Translations under genes and position numbers: made by a program
In this document: piece after piece, positions 1-6,624 of the stretch
Layout: each line of letters begins with the position of its first letter
Numbering within the stretch: position 1 is the first letter of the stretch
Notes under the pieces: generated by a model
Told to the model about the DNA's origin: nothing
The model's input: only the letters and a program-made list of their open reading frames with translations
Database searches by the model: none
NCBI GenBank assembly: GCA_021774205.1
Contig: JAJFJI010000226.1
Span: 1 to 15,533, forward strand
Length of the DNA: 15,533 nt
Origin: Nitrosomonas sp.
GTDB lineage: Bacteria > Pseudomonadota > Gammaproteobacteria > Burkholderiales > Nitrosomonadaceae
Direction of reading: 5' to 3'

Positions 1-390
1 TATCCCCGTGTAGGGTAAGGCCAGTGCAAGAATGCCGGAAAGTGGTTGCAATCCAAAGAATTGAATCAGCAGTAATCCCCAAAATAATTCATGAACTGCC
101 CGCAAGCTGGCGCAGATGATACGTACTAGACGGACGTGAAATACGAGCGAAAAAAAGAAGCCACAGATGGCTGCAATGGCAACACCCAGCAAGGCATAGC
201 TGATTGTTTTAAGCAGTACGTTTACTAGTGCTGTTAATGGGAGCCAGTGTGGGTGCAGCAGGCCAGACAGCATGCGCTGAAATTCGGCACCGGGTGTGGC
301 GGTTGTAATCGCGATGTCGCTGGTTACCAATAGCAATATCGCCAGGAAGATAAAGCTGCCCAGTACTCGAGAGGTTTTTCCGCCGGGCAT
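1..390 (-). CDS. PhnE-like ABC transporter permease, C-terminus cut by window edge (putative selenium oxyanion importer)
   Basis: This is the inner-membrane permease of the binding-protein-dependent importer encoded just upstream. About 130 residues are visible, reading from an ATG at 388-390 on the minus strand to the window edge with no stop. The translation shows a hydrophobic segment near residues 10-23, a second near 55-82, and a third beginning near residue 105. Between the last two lies the stretch RAVHELFWGLLLIQFFGL, which resembles the conserved cytoplasmic coupling (EAA-type) region of PhnE permeases. The ATG is 4 nt after the ATPase stop. The same frame stays open upstream to another ATG at 478-480, which would overlap the ATPase gene by about 86 nt, so the start is not certain and neither site has a strong Shine-Dalgarno. 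Family membership is fairly clear. The substrate is inferred only from the adjacent selD fusion. Confidence 0.82.
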   Translation of the reverse strand, partial: MPGGKTSRVLGSFIFLAILLLVTSDIAITTATPGAEFQRMLSGLLHPHWLPLTALVNVLLKTISYALLGVAIAAICGFFFSLVFHVRLVRIICASLRAVHELFWGLLLIQFFGLQPLSGILALALPYTGI

Positions 391-394
391 TCGT

Positions 395-1093
395 TTATTG
401 CGTGCAGGCGTATTTATAGAAGTCGGCAAGATCTTGAGAATAAAGTTGGTCAGTTGGCGCATCCAGTGTGATATTGCCATCCGTAATGCCGATAATCCGG
501 TCACAGTAACGCACTGCCTGGTCGGTATTATGCAATGCCATAATATTGTTAGTGTGATGATCGATCATTAGCTTTAATGCTATTTCAGCCTGGTGTTGGT
601 CCAGGCTAGTTACGGGTTCGTCAGCAATTAATACTGACGCTTGCCGGAAAACTGCCCGGGCGATAGCAATCCGTTGCTGTTGTCCTCCAGATAATTCACC
701 GCAAATGGACAATAATTTGTCGTCTAGTGACAGTCTGCCAAGAACTGATTTGACTTCTTTCCTAACGCAGAGTCTGGGAATGGCGAGATTGATCAGATTG
801 GATAGGGTGCTGTATTCGTCCAATCTTCCAATATACACATTATGGAAAACGCTGAGATTTTCAACCAGACCGAGATCTTGGGGAATGAGCGCGGCTTGTT
901 GCGCGGTTGTTTTGCAATAGTCAAAAATTACTTTTAGCAGTGTTGACTTGCCTGCGCCATTTGCGCCAAGAACAGCAATATGTTGGCCTTTATTGATACA
1001 TAAACGAAATGGCTGCAGAACTATTTTTTTTCCATAGGTTACGCCATGACAGTGCAAATCGAGAAAAGTGTTCTCTGAATTGTTGGTGGCCAC
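395..1093 (-). CDS. ABC transporter ATP-binding protein, PhnC-like (putative selenium oxyanion importer)
   Basis: This 232-residue cytoplasmic ATPase would power import through the neighbouring permease. The full set of ABC motifs is visible: Walker A GANGAGKST at residues 43-51, the Q-loop glutamine at 72, the signature LSGGQ at 134-138, Walker B VLIADEP at 154-160, the D-loop SLD just after it, and a switch histidine at 188. The length matches single-domain importer ATPases, which are usually about 220-260 residues. The start codon is GTG (1091-1093), only 2 nt after the stop of the binding-protein gene. No other plausible start lies nearby, so translation is probably coupled to the upstream gene. 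The closest general family is PhnC of phosphonate/phosphate/phosphite transporters. Assignment to selenium oxyanions rests on operon context, not on any residue seen here. Confidence 0.9.
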   Translation of the reverse strand: MATNNSENTFLDLHCHGVTYGKKIVLQPFRLCINKGQHIAVLGANGAGKSTLLKVIFDYCKTTAQQAALIPQDLGLVENLSVFHNVYIGRLDEYSTLSNLINLAIPRLCVRKEVKSVLGRLSLDDKLLSICGELSGGQQQRIAIARAVFRQASVLIADEPVTSLDQHQAEIALKLMIDHHTNNIMALHNTDQAVRYCDRIIGITDGNITLDAPTDQLYSQDLADFYKYACTQ

Positions 1094-1095
1094 AA

Positions 1096-1950
1096 TTAAT
1101 TTAGCAAACCGATACTTTCTGCGCTGACCGCTATTGCATGATAATTGTCATTGTTGGTTGGAATAAAACCGGTACGGGGGAACGCTGCCAGCAAATCTGG
1201 ATCACTCATGTCGAGCAGTGCCTGGCGAAGTCTGACGGTAAATCCTTTCCCCCAAATACTATCCAGGTCTCCTCTCACGGTCCAGTGATAATCCGGGTAA
1301 TCTGGTGTCGTCCAGATAATTTTTACTTGAGAGGTGTCAATCTTGTTCTCTGCCAGTTCTTGATCCCATACTTGATAATTGACTGCGCCGATTTGATAAG
1401 CGCCACTCTGCACCAAGGCGATTGTGCGTGAGTGATTGCCGCTGTAACCAACACGTGAAAAAATTTTTTCCGGTGACTTTTGGAATTGCTGATGCAAGTA
1501 ATATGCGGGCATCAGACGACCCGAAGTAGAGCTTTTAGAACCAAAAATCATCGTCTTGCCATGTAAAGTTTTGGGCAGGCTATCTGATGCGGCCAGGTTG
1601 GTGCTGGTATGCGCAATAAAATAACTTTTAAACCGGGCATCTTCATGTCCCTGGACGATTGCTTTTGCGCCGGGGGTTAATCGCCTGGCCTGAATACCCG
1701 TCAGGCCGCCAAGCCAGGCAAGTTGCACTTGGTTAAGACGAAAGGCGGTAACAGCCGCTGGGTATGATTTGACAGGGATATATTTTACTTTAATATTTAG
1801 CTCATTACTCAGGTAGCTGGCAACTTTTCCGAAACGTTGCATTAATCGGGTTTCGTCATTATCAGGAATGGCGGTAAAAACAAAAGTTTCTGCCAATACT
1901 GAGGGTGCAAAAAATAGCAAAAATATTAGTGCGGTAATAAATCTGAACAT
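1096..1950 (-). CDS. PhnD-like periplasmic substrate-binding protein, putative selenate/selenite ABC transporter
   Basis: This 284-residue protein is the periplasmic receptor of the importer. Residues 1-20 form a signal peptide: a short basic start, then a hydrophobic core ending VLA, with the mature chain starting at E21. The sequence FGSKSSTSGRLMP matches the oxyanion-binding loop region typical of PhnD-type proteins, in which a serine/threonine-rich turn before SG contacts the ligand. PhnD-like proteins bind phosphonate, phosphite or phosphate. One recognised clade (TIGRFAM model for a putative selenate ABC transporter binding protein) occurs almost always beside selD, and this gene starts 7 nt after the selD fusion stop. 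I therefore infer a selenium oxyanion ligand. The ligand itself is not proven by the sequence, and a phosphonate or phosphite role remains the alternative. Confidence 0.85.
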   Translation of the reverse strand: MFRFITALIFLLFFAPSVLAETFVFTAIPDNDETRLMQRFGKVASYLSNELNIKVKYIPVKSYPAAVTAFRLNQVQLAWLGGLTGIQARRLTPGAKAIVQGHEDARFKSYFIAHTSTNLAASDSLPKTLHGKTMIFGSKSSTSGRLMPAYYLHQQFQKSPEKIFSRVGYSGNHSRTIALVQSGAYQIGAVNYQVWDQELAENKIDTSQVKIIWTTPDYPDYHWTVRGDLDSIWGKGFTVRLRQALLDMSDPDLLAAFPRTGFIPTNNDNYHAIAVSAESIGLLN

Positions 1951-1957
1951 ATTTAAT

Positions 1958-4150
1958 TTATTCTTTAAATGTTATTACGCTAGCAGGAAGTTGTTTGTCA
2001 ATCCATCCGATTTTAGCGGCTGTATAGCCTGCGTCAGCTAGGGCGTGCAAGCATTTGTCAGTGAAATGTGCTGGTATGCCCGCCAGTAGACCTCCCGCAG
2101 TTTGAGGGTCAAATAATAAAGGAAATACAGGATGTTGGCCCGTGTAGTTTGGGTAGTTGCTGGATTTTTTATTAGCACTGTAAAGGGAGCTTTGTATTCC
2201 TTGTGCGCTACATTGCAAAGCGCCATCGAGAACCGGAATTTTATCGAGTGCTATAGTGGCGCCATATTGGGATGCGGTAAGTATTTCCTGCAAATGTCCC
2301 AGTAAGCCAAAACCGGTTACATCAGTACAGCCGTGCGTGCCGTTTGTTCGCAGAATCATTGCGGCGGTTTGGTTACTTTGCAGCATAAAATTAAAGGCAT
2401 TATCCAACCAGCGGCCCTGACAGTTAGCAGCCATATTGGCGGCCAATAATACGCCGGTGCCGATTGGTTTGGTTAGAATTAGATTGTCACCATGACTAAA
2501 TCCACTTTTAGTTAACGCCTGCCCAGGTGTTAATGTGCCGTTAACAGTCAAGCCAACGGCCAGCTCGCTTCCCTCTCCACTATGACCGCCGATGAGTGTG
2601 GTGTTTTCATTGTTAAGCGTTGTTAATATACCTAGCATCAAGTGATGCAGGGTTTCTTCCATGATGGCCGCCTGACTGTATGGGATCACCGCGGTGACCA
2701 ATGCAGAGTGAGGTTTTGCGCCCATGGCGTAAAGATCTCCTAGACTATGTATGGCAGCAATCCGGCCTAATAAATAAGGATCGTCAATAAAATGCCTGAA
2801 GAAATCAACGGATTGAACCAACTGTACCCCAGCCGGCAGGTTAATGATTGCGGCATCGTCTCCCAAGCCATTCACGATGTCAGGATTGGGCTGGATGTCT
2901 AATTTTGATAAGACATTCTGTAAAATACTACTATTAATCTTCGCACCACAGCCACCGCATCGCATTGTATTAGGTGGAGTGTCATCGCTATTTTTGTTGG
3001 CGGCCATCGGTGATGGGTTAAAACGCGCCATGAACTTTCGATCGATATGGTTTTTCCAGTCCCATACCCATTTTCCGGTGGCAAACAGTGGCCCGCGTGA
3101 GGCAACTGCATGACGTTCACCCGTGGCCAATAAACTAAGAAAACGATGTTGCGGTTTAAAGGGCCGCAAAGAATGTTTTTTTAGTGCGGCGATAAGATTC
3201 AGTGTCAGAATTGGTCCTTGACGTACCGCATATACACCAGCTTTCGGTAATGGGGATGGCGTGAAAGCAGCGCTGTCACCCACAGCGAAGATATCGGGAT
3301 GGGAGATGCTGCGTAGGAATTTGTCTACTTGGATAAAACCCTTGCTGTCACATTGCACGCCGCTCTCGGTCAGCCATGATTGCGCACCTGCATCAATTGC
3401 CAGAGTAACAAAATCTGCATCCAATGTTTGGCCATCAGTGAGTAATAATTGATGCGCAGTGATGGCGGTCACTTTTTGATTAGTAATTATTTTTATGCCC
3501 AATCGATCAAGATGTTGTTGAAAAAAATTCTGAACGCGTTTGTTATGCGTTGACAAAATGCTTTTATCTGAGCAAATCAAGGTAAAGTTTGCGCGGATAT
3601 TGCTGGCGCTATGTATGTGATAGTGCATGGCCAGTAATACTTCTACGCCGGCAGCGCCGCCGCCAACCATAATGATATGGTAGGTTTGGCCTGTTGCAGC
3701 CGATGAATTTAGCCATTGTCGCCATTGGCTAAGGAAATTATTGACTGGCTTAACAGCATGGCCATACTGAAGGGCGCCATTTATGGTATGCAGCCGAGGT
3801 TGTGAGCCTGTATTAATCGATAGTAAGTCATAACTGAGAGGCGGGTATTGATGACAGATTATTTCTTTTTCTGCAGGATCCAAGCGCTTAACGGTGCTGC
3901 AAATAAAACGAATGCCAGCCCATTGACAAAGTTTTCGAAGATCGATGTGGCAGTCATCAAAGCTGTAATGGCCAGCGATAAAGCCAGGGAGCATTCCAGA
4001 ATAAGGTGTGTAAGTGTTTTCACTGATGAGTGTGATTCTGGCTTCAGGCAATGGCTTCATGCCCAATTGCTTGATAACAAACACGTGGCTGTGGCCACCA
4101 CCGATCAAAATTAGATTATTTACGTGAGGGTGAAGCAGATGGGGACGCAT
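1958..4150 (-). CDS. selD: Bifunctional FAD/NAD(P)-dependent oxidoreductase - selenophosphate synthetase (SelD) fusion
   Basis: This 730-residue protein has two complete domains. Residues 11-380 are a pyridine-nucleotide-disulfide oxidoreductase of the type-II NADH dehydrogenase kind: an FAD-binding turn LIGGGHSH at 15-22, a second dinucleotide-binding motif VGGGAAGVE at 162-170, and the FAD-contacting FAVGDSA at 288-294. After a short polar linker (about 381-395), residues 396-730 are SelD, which makes selenophosphate from selenide and ATP. The active-site motif is CGGCGAK: C401 aligns with the catalytic Cys17 of E. coli SelD and K404 with Lys20. Thus this is the cysteine form, not the selenocysteine form. 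Other SelD landmarks are GLGDDAA at 428-434, HSLGDLYAMGAKP at 468-480, DVTGFGLLGH and FDPQTAGG. The fusion is a known architecture; the electron-transfer role of the N-terminal domain is not established. It is the first gene of the minus-strand operon. Confidence 0.95.
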   Translation of the reverse strand: MRPHLLHPHVNNLILIGGGHSHVFVIKQLGMKPLPEARITLISENTYTPYSGMLPGFIAGHYSFDDCHIDLRKLCQWAGIRFICSTVKRLDPAEKEIICHQYPPLSYDLLSINTGSQPRLHTINGALQYGHAVKPVNNFLSQWRQWLNSSAATGQTYHIIMVGGGAAGVEVLLAMHYHIHSASNIRANFTLICSDKSILSTHNKRVQNFFQQHLDRLGIKIITNQKVTAITAHQLLLTDGQTLDADFVTLAIDAGAQSWLTESGVQCDSKGFIQVDKFLRSISHPDIFAVGDSAAFTPSPLPKAGVYAVRQGPILTLNLIAALKKHSLRPFKPQHRFLSLLATGERHAVASRGPLFATGKWVWDWKNHIDRKFMARFNPSPMAANKNSDDTPPNTMRCGGCGAKINSSILQNVLSKLDIQPNPDIVNGLGDDAAIINLPAGVQLVQSVDFFRHFIDDPYLLGRIAAIHSLGDLYAMGAKPHSALVTAVIPYSQAAIMEETLHHLMLGILTTLNNENTTLIGGHSGEGSELAVGLTVNGTLTPGQALTKSGFSHGDNLILTKPIGTGVLLAANMAANCQGRWLDNAFNFMLQSNQTAAMILRTNGTHGCTDVTGFGLLGHLQEILTASQYGATIALDKIPVLDGALQCSAQGIQSSLYSANKKSSNYPNYTGQHPVFPLLFDPQTAGGLLAGIPAHFTDKCLHALADAGYTAAKIGWIDKQLPASVITFKE

Positions 4151-4192
4151 ATATATCGTTATTTACATAAATTACTGAGTCTGGGTGTCAGA

Positions 4193-4222
4193 AAAATACA
4201 ACACATGTAGATCATGTGTAAA
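4193..4222 (-). promoter_or_regulatory. Candidate sigma70 promoter of the selD-transporter operon
   Basis: On the minus strand, TTTACA (4222-4217, 5 of 6 matches to TTGACA) is followed by an 18-nt spacer and TATTTT (4198-4193, 4 of 6 matches to TATAAT). Transcription would start near 4186, leaving a leader of about 36 nt before the ATG at 4150. No strong Shine-Dalgarno precedes that ATG. The boxes were matched by eye in AT-rich DNA, so chance matches are possible. The position relative to the gene and the inverted repeat between the boxes add support. Confidence 0.4.
4201..4219. promoter_or_regulatory. 19-bp inverted repeat, candidate operator for the selD operon
   Basis: The sequence ACACATG-TAGAT-CATGTGT has two perfect 7-nt arms around a 5-nt centre. 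It lies between the candidate -35 and -10 boxes of the selD operon and overlaps the last three bases of the -35. A dimeric regulator bound here would block polymerase, so repression is the natural reading. The regulator is not identified, and no regulator gene is present in the window. Confidence 0.4.
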
Positions 4223-4399
4223 GAAAAATAATTAAATGCAATTATAGATGTTTAGTGTGTGCTTAGGATTGTTTATTTATATGTCTAGTTAATTGATAAG
4301 TCGTTTATAATATTATATTTATTAACTATAAAGTCAGTGTGCGTGGAATAGTTAAATTATCTCATGTTTGGGTTGAAACAGTTTAGTCTATCGAACGAG

Positions 4400-4428
4400 T
4401 TGAAAAATATCGTGCGCATTTCTATTGT
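4400..4428 (+). promoter_or_regulatory. Candidate sigma70 promoter of the acidic lipoprotein gene
   Basis: TTGAAA (4400-4405, 5 of 6 matches to TTGACA), a 17-nt spacer, and TATTGT (4423-4428, 4 of 6 matches to TATAAT). It would give a leader of roughly 100 nt before the ATG at 4538. This was found by eye, and other weaker matches exist in the same AT-rich DNA. Confidence 0.33.
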
Positions 4429-4537
4429 TAATTAAGTAAAATATTATATGAATTTCGATTTATCATTAAGATGTGAGTAGTATGTCTATGGATTTTCACG
4501 ATTAATTACTTTGTTTACATACTTACGGAGGTTATCA

Positions 4538-5269
4538 ATGAAATCAAGTAAAATTAGTACGCTGGCAGCAGGGACCGTTCTTTTATTAGCAGCAGGATTG
4601 TTGTCAGGATGTGGCGAGGAACCGGAAGAAGCAGTAATTCAAAGTGAGGGGGTGGCTATTGCGCCCATGCCAAGTGAAGAAACAGTAGGAGATTTCGCTG
4701 CCATAGAAGATTCGGAAGATTATGGTATGGAAGGCTTAGAAGACTTAGAAGGCTTAGAGGGAATGGATGCGATTGATGACAACGATAGTGTTGGTTATTT
4801 AGATGAATCGGATCCCTTTAATGAAATGCTTGAGGGTGTTTCTGAAACAACAGATGTGGCTATCGAAGCGACAGGCGAGGAAATTGATCAGGCTGGTGAG
4901 GCCATGAGTGAAGCCGTTGATGTTAGTATTGAATCAACTCAAGTTGCAGTAGACGAAGTCGAAGTGCAAACCGAAGCCGAAACACAAGCGACAACATTAA
5001 CTACGATTGAAGAGACAGAGACTACGTTTGAAGCGACACAGACGACACTCATCGTGGATGAAGATGCGACTGAAGTGGTAACGGTAACGCCTGAGATTAT
5101 TCGTGGTGTTCAACAAGCACTTGTAGATGCTGGCTTTAGTCCAGGGTCGGTTGATGGTATCAGTGGCCCAAGAACCTTGGCGGCACTTGAAAGCTTTCAG
5201 CAACAGAATAATATTGCAGCTGGTCAATTTACAAAAGAAACATTACGAGCACTGGGTGTGGATTATTAA
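4538..5269 (+). CDS. Acidic lipoprotein with C-terminal peptidoglycan-binding domain
   Basis: This 243-residue protein is likely anchored to a membrane and bound to the cell wall. The ATG at 4538 is chosen over an upstream in-frame TTG (4511) because GGAGG (4527-4531) lies 6 nt before it and a normal lipoprotein signal follows. The lipobox is LSGC with the lipidated cysteine at 25; glycine at the next position does not suggest inner-membrane retention. Residues 26-188 are extremely acidic: about 50 Asp/Glu and no Lys, Arg or His. They include a short EGLEDLEGLEGM repeat (65-76) and Thr/Glu-rich, helix-prone stretches. Residues about 184-243 match peptidoglycan-binding domain 1 (PF01471 type), with landmarks VQQALVDAGFSPGSVDG and a GPRTLAALESFQ core. 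The middle region is not recognised. It stands alone, followed by a hairpin, with hpnH 196 nt downstream. The exact function is unknown. Confidence 0.88.
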   Translation: MKSSKISTLAAGTVLLLAAGLLSGCGEEPEEAVIQSEGVAIAPMPSEETVGDFAAIEDSEDYGMEGLEDLEGLEGMDAIDDNDSVGYLDESDPFNEMLEGVSETTDVAIEATGEEIDQAGEAMSEAVDVSIESTQVAVDEVEVQTEAETQATTLTTIEETETTFEATQTTLIVDEDATEVVTVTPEIIRGVQQALVDAGFSPGSVDGISGPRTLAALESFQQQNNIAAGQFTKETLRALGVDY

Positions 5270-5301
5270 GTTATACTGGTTATTTTAGTGATCAGTTGTT
5301 A

Positions 5302-5333
5302 TGAGCCAAGCGTACATTAGTACGCTTGGCTCA
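5302..5333. terminator. 14-bp perfect hairpin after the lipoprotein gene, likely terminator
   Basis: Two perfectly complementary 14-nt arms (TGAGCCAAGCGTAC and its reverse complement) surround an ATTA tetraloop, beginning 32 nt after the lipoprotein stop. The stem is very stable compared with the AT-rich surroundings. No run of T follows directly (AGTCATTATGG), so it is not a textbook intrinsic terminator. It could instead protect the 3' end of the message or act with a termination factor. Confidence 0.55.
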
Positions 5334-5340
5334 GTCATTA

Positions 5341-5385
5341 TGGATCAACGTACTGTATATTTTTTGTCTATAAAACTTTGATCCA
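5341..5385. repeat. 8-bp inverted repeat upstream of hpnH
   Basis: TGGATCAA (5341-5348) and TTGATCCA (5378-5385) are exact inverted copies separated by 29 nt of AT-rich DNA. They lie in the hpnH leader/promoter region, 81 nt before the start. The pair could be a looping regulator site or chance; no good paired -35/-10 could be fixed here. Confidence 0.3.
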
Positions 5386-5465
5386 AGGTTTATATGCAAA
5401 GAATATTTGTGTGGTCATTAAATATGATCTCATTTGGCTACTAAGAATTTTTGGAGGGTTAACTT

Positions 5466-6581
5466 ATGGGCATTCCTTTACGTCAACAGATAGCAGTCGG
5501 TAGTTATTTAATCAAACAAAAGCTGAAAGGAGTTAAAAAATATCCGCTTGTGCTGATGTTGGAGCCGTTATTTCGTTGTAATCTAGCGTGTGGCGGTTGT
5601 GGAAAAATTGCGCATTCGGAGGAAATACTGGACCAGCGACTTTCCTTTGACGAATGTATGCAGGCTGTTGATGAGTGCGGCGCCCCGATGGTTTCCATTC
5701 CGGGTGGCGAGCCGTTGCTGCATAAGGAAATGCCAGAAATCGTTGAAGGGATTGTTGCCCGCAAAAAATATGTGTATTTATGCACTAATGCCATGCTGTT
5801 GAAAAAAAGAATTGGCGATTACCAGCCGTCGCCTTATTTGACTTTTTCAGTCCATCTTGATGGCCTAAAAGAGCGCCATGATGCTTCGGTTTGTCAAGAA
5901 GGGGTGTTTGAACGCGCGACTGAGGCTATAAAACTGGCACTTGGCAAGGGTTTTAGAGTCAACGTTAACTGTACCCTGTTTCAGGGTGAAACCCCTGAAG
6001 ATGTGGCCGAATTTTTGGATTATGTAACAGAATTGGGTGTTGAAGGGTCAACTATCGCCCCCGGTTTTAGTTATGAACATGCGCCGCAACAAGATGTTTT
6101 TATCAAGAGCAAGGATACCAAGCACTTGTTTCGGGGTATTTTTGAAATTGGCAAAAAGCTGAAACGTAAATGGGTGTTGAACCACTCCGCGCTTTATCTT
6201 GATTTTCTGGCAGGAAATCAGAATTATGAATGCACGCCATGGGGTAATCCGACGCGCAATGTCTTTGGTTGGCAGAAACCTTGTTATTTGTTGGCGGACG
6301 AAGGTTACGTGAGTACTTTTAAAGAGCTTTTGGATGAAACGCCGTGGGAAAAATACGGCAACGCCACTAATCCAAAGTGTGCGCAATGTATGGCACATTG
6401 TGGCTACGAAGCAACTGCAGTTGAAGACACGTTAACGCATCCAATAAAAGCATTTCTGACCGCTATCAGAGGTCCGAGAACGACAGGTGAAATGGTTGCT
6501 GAGCCAGTCCTAGAATGGACGGCTAAAGAACAAAAAGACCCTAAAAAACTTTCTGATATCTCCGTTTCAGTAATAAAATAG
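5466..6581 (+). CDS. hpnH: HpnH, radical SAM adenosylhopane synthase
   Basis: HpnH is the radical SAM enzyme that joins an adenosyl group to the hopene-type C30 skeleton, giving adenosylhopane, the first step to the side chain of C35 hopanoids. The 371-residue protein has the radical SAM cluster motif CNLACGGC with C38, C42 and C45 as the [4Fe-4S] ligands, followed by the SIPGGEPLL region (77-85) that contacts SAM. The C-terminal part has further cysteines, including CTPWGNP, KPCYLL and CAQCMAHC, as in the family. The start has a strong Shine-Dalgarno, GGAGGG at 5453-5458, 7 nt before the ATG. It is the first gene of the hopanoid block, separated from the lipoprotein gene by a hairpin, so it probably has its own promoter. 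The family match is strong along the whole length. Confidence 0.95.
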   Translation: MGIPLRQQIAVGSYLIKQKLKGVKKYPLVLMLEPLFRCNLACGGCGKIAHSEEILDQRLSFDECMQAVDECGAPMVSIPGGEPLLHKEMPEIVEGIVARKKYVYLCTNAMLLKKRIGDYQPSPYLTFSVHLDGLKERHDASVCQEGVFERATEAIKLALGKGFRVNVNCTLFQGETPEDVAEFLDYVTELGVEGSTIAPGFSYEHAPQQDVFIKSKDTKHLFRGIFEIGKKLKRKWVLNHSALYLDFLAGNQNYECTPWGNPTRNVFGWQKPCYLLADEGYVSTFKELLDETPWEKYGNATNPKCAQCMAHCGYEATAVEDTLTHPIKAFLTAIRGPRTTGEMVAEPVLEWTAKEQKDPKKLSDISVSVIK

Positions 6582-6624
6582 GCAAAATTACCAGTATTGA
6601 TTTAGATTTGACCGCCGCATAAGC

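Larger units (their letters stand above)
4151..4537. other. AT-rich divergent intergenic region
   Basis: This 387-nt stretch separates the minus-strand selenium operon from the plus-strand lipoprotein gene. It is visibly AT-rich and I see no credible coding frame in it. It contains a candidate promoter with embedded inverted repeat facing the selD fusion, a candidate sigma70 promoter facing the lipoprotein gene, and a clear Shine-Dalgarno before the latter. The part at about 4225-4399 shows nothing that I can name. Confidence 0.8.

Noticed and set aside
1..1950. Plain phosphonate transporter (phnCDE) reading of the ABC genes
   Set aside because: The families are related, but there are no phosphonate degradation genes here and the genes are in one tight operon with selD, so a selenium role is more likely. 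It remains the main alternative.
2948..2950. Possible selenocysteine codon in the SelD active site
   Set aside because: The catalytic codon reads TGT on the minus strand, so this is the cysteine form; no in-frame TGA interrupts the gene.
4511..4537. Earlier TTG start for the lipoprotein, adding nine residues
   Set aside because: It would put the strong GGAGG inside the coding region and add unusual residues before a normal lipoprotein signal; the ATG at 4538 fits better.
6048..6398. A 116-codon open frame on the minus strand
   Set aside because: Fully opposite hpnH and without recognisable features; the radical SAM frame explains the region.
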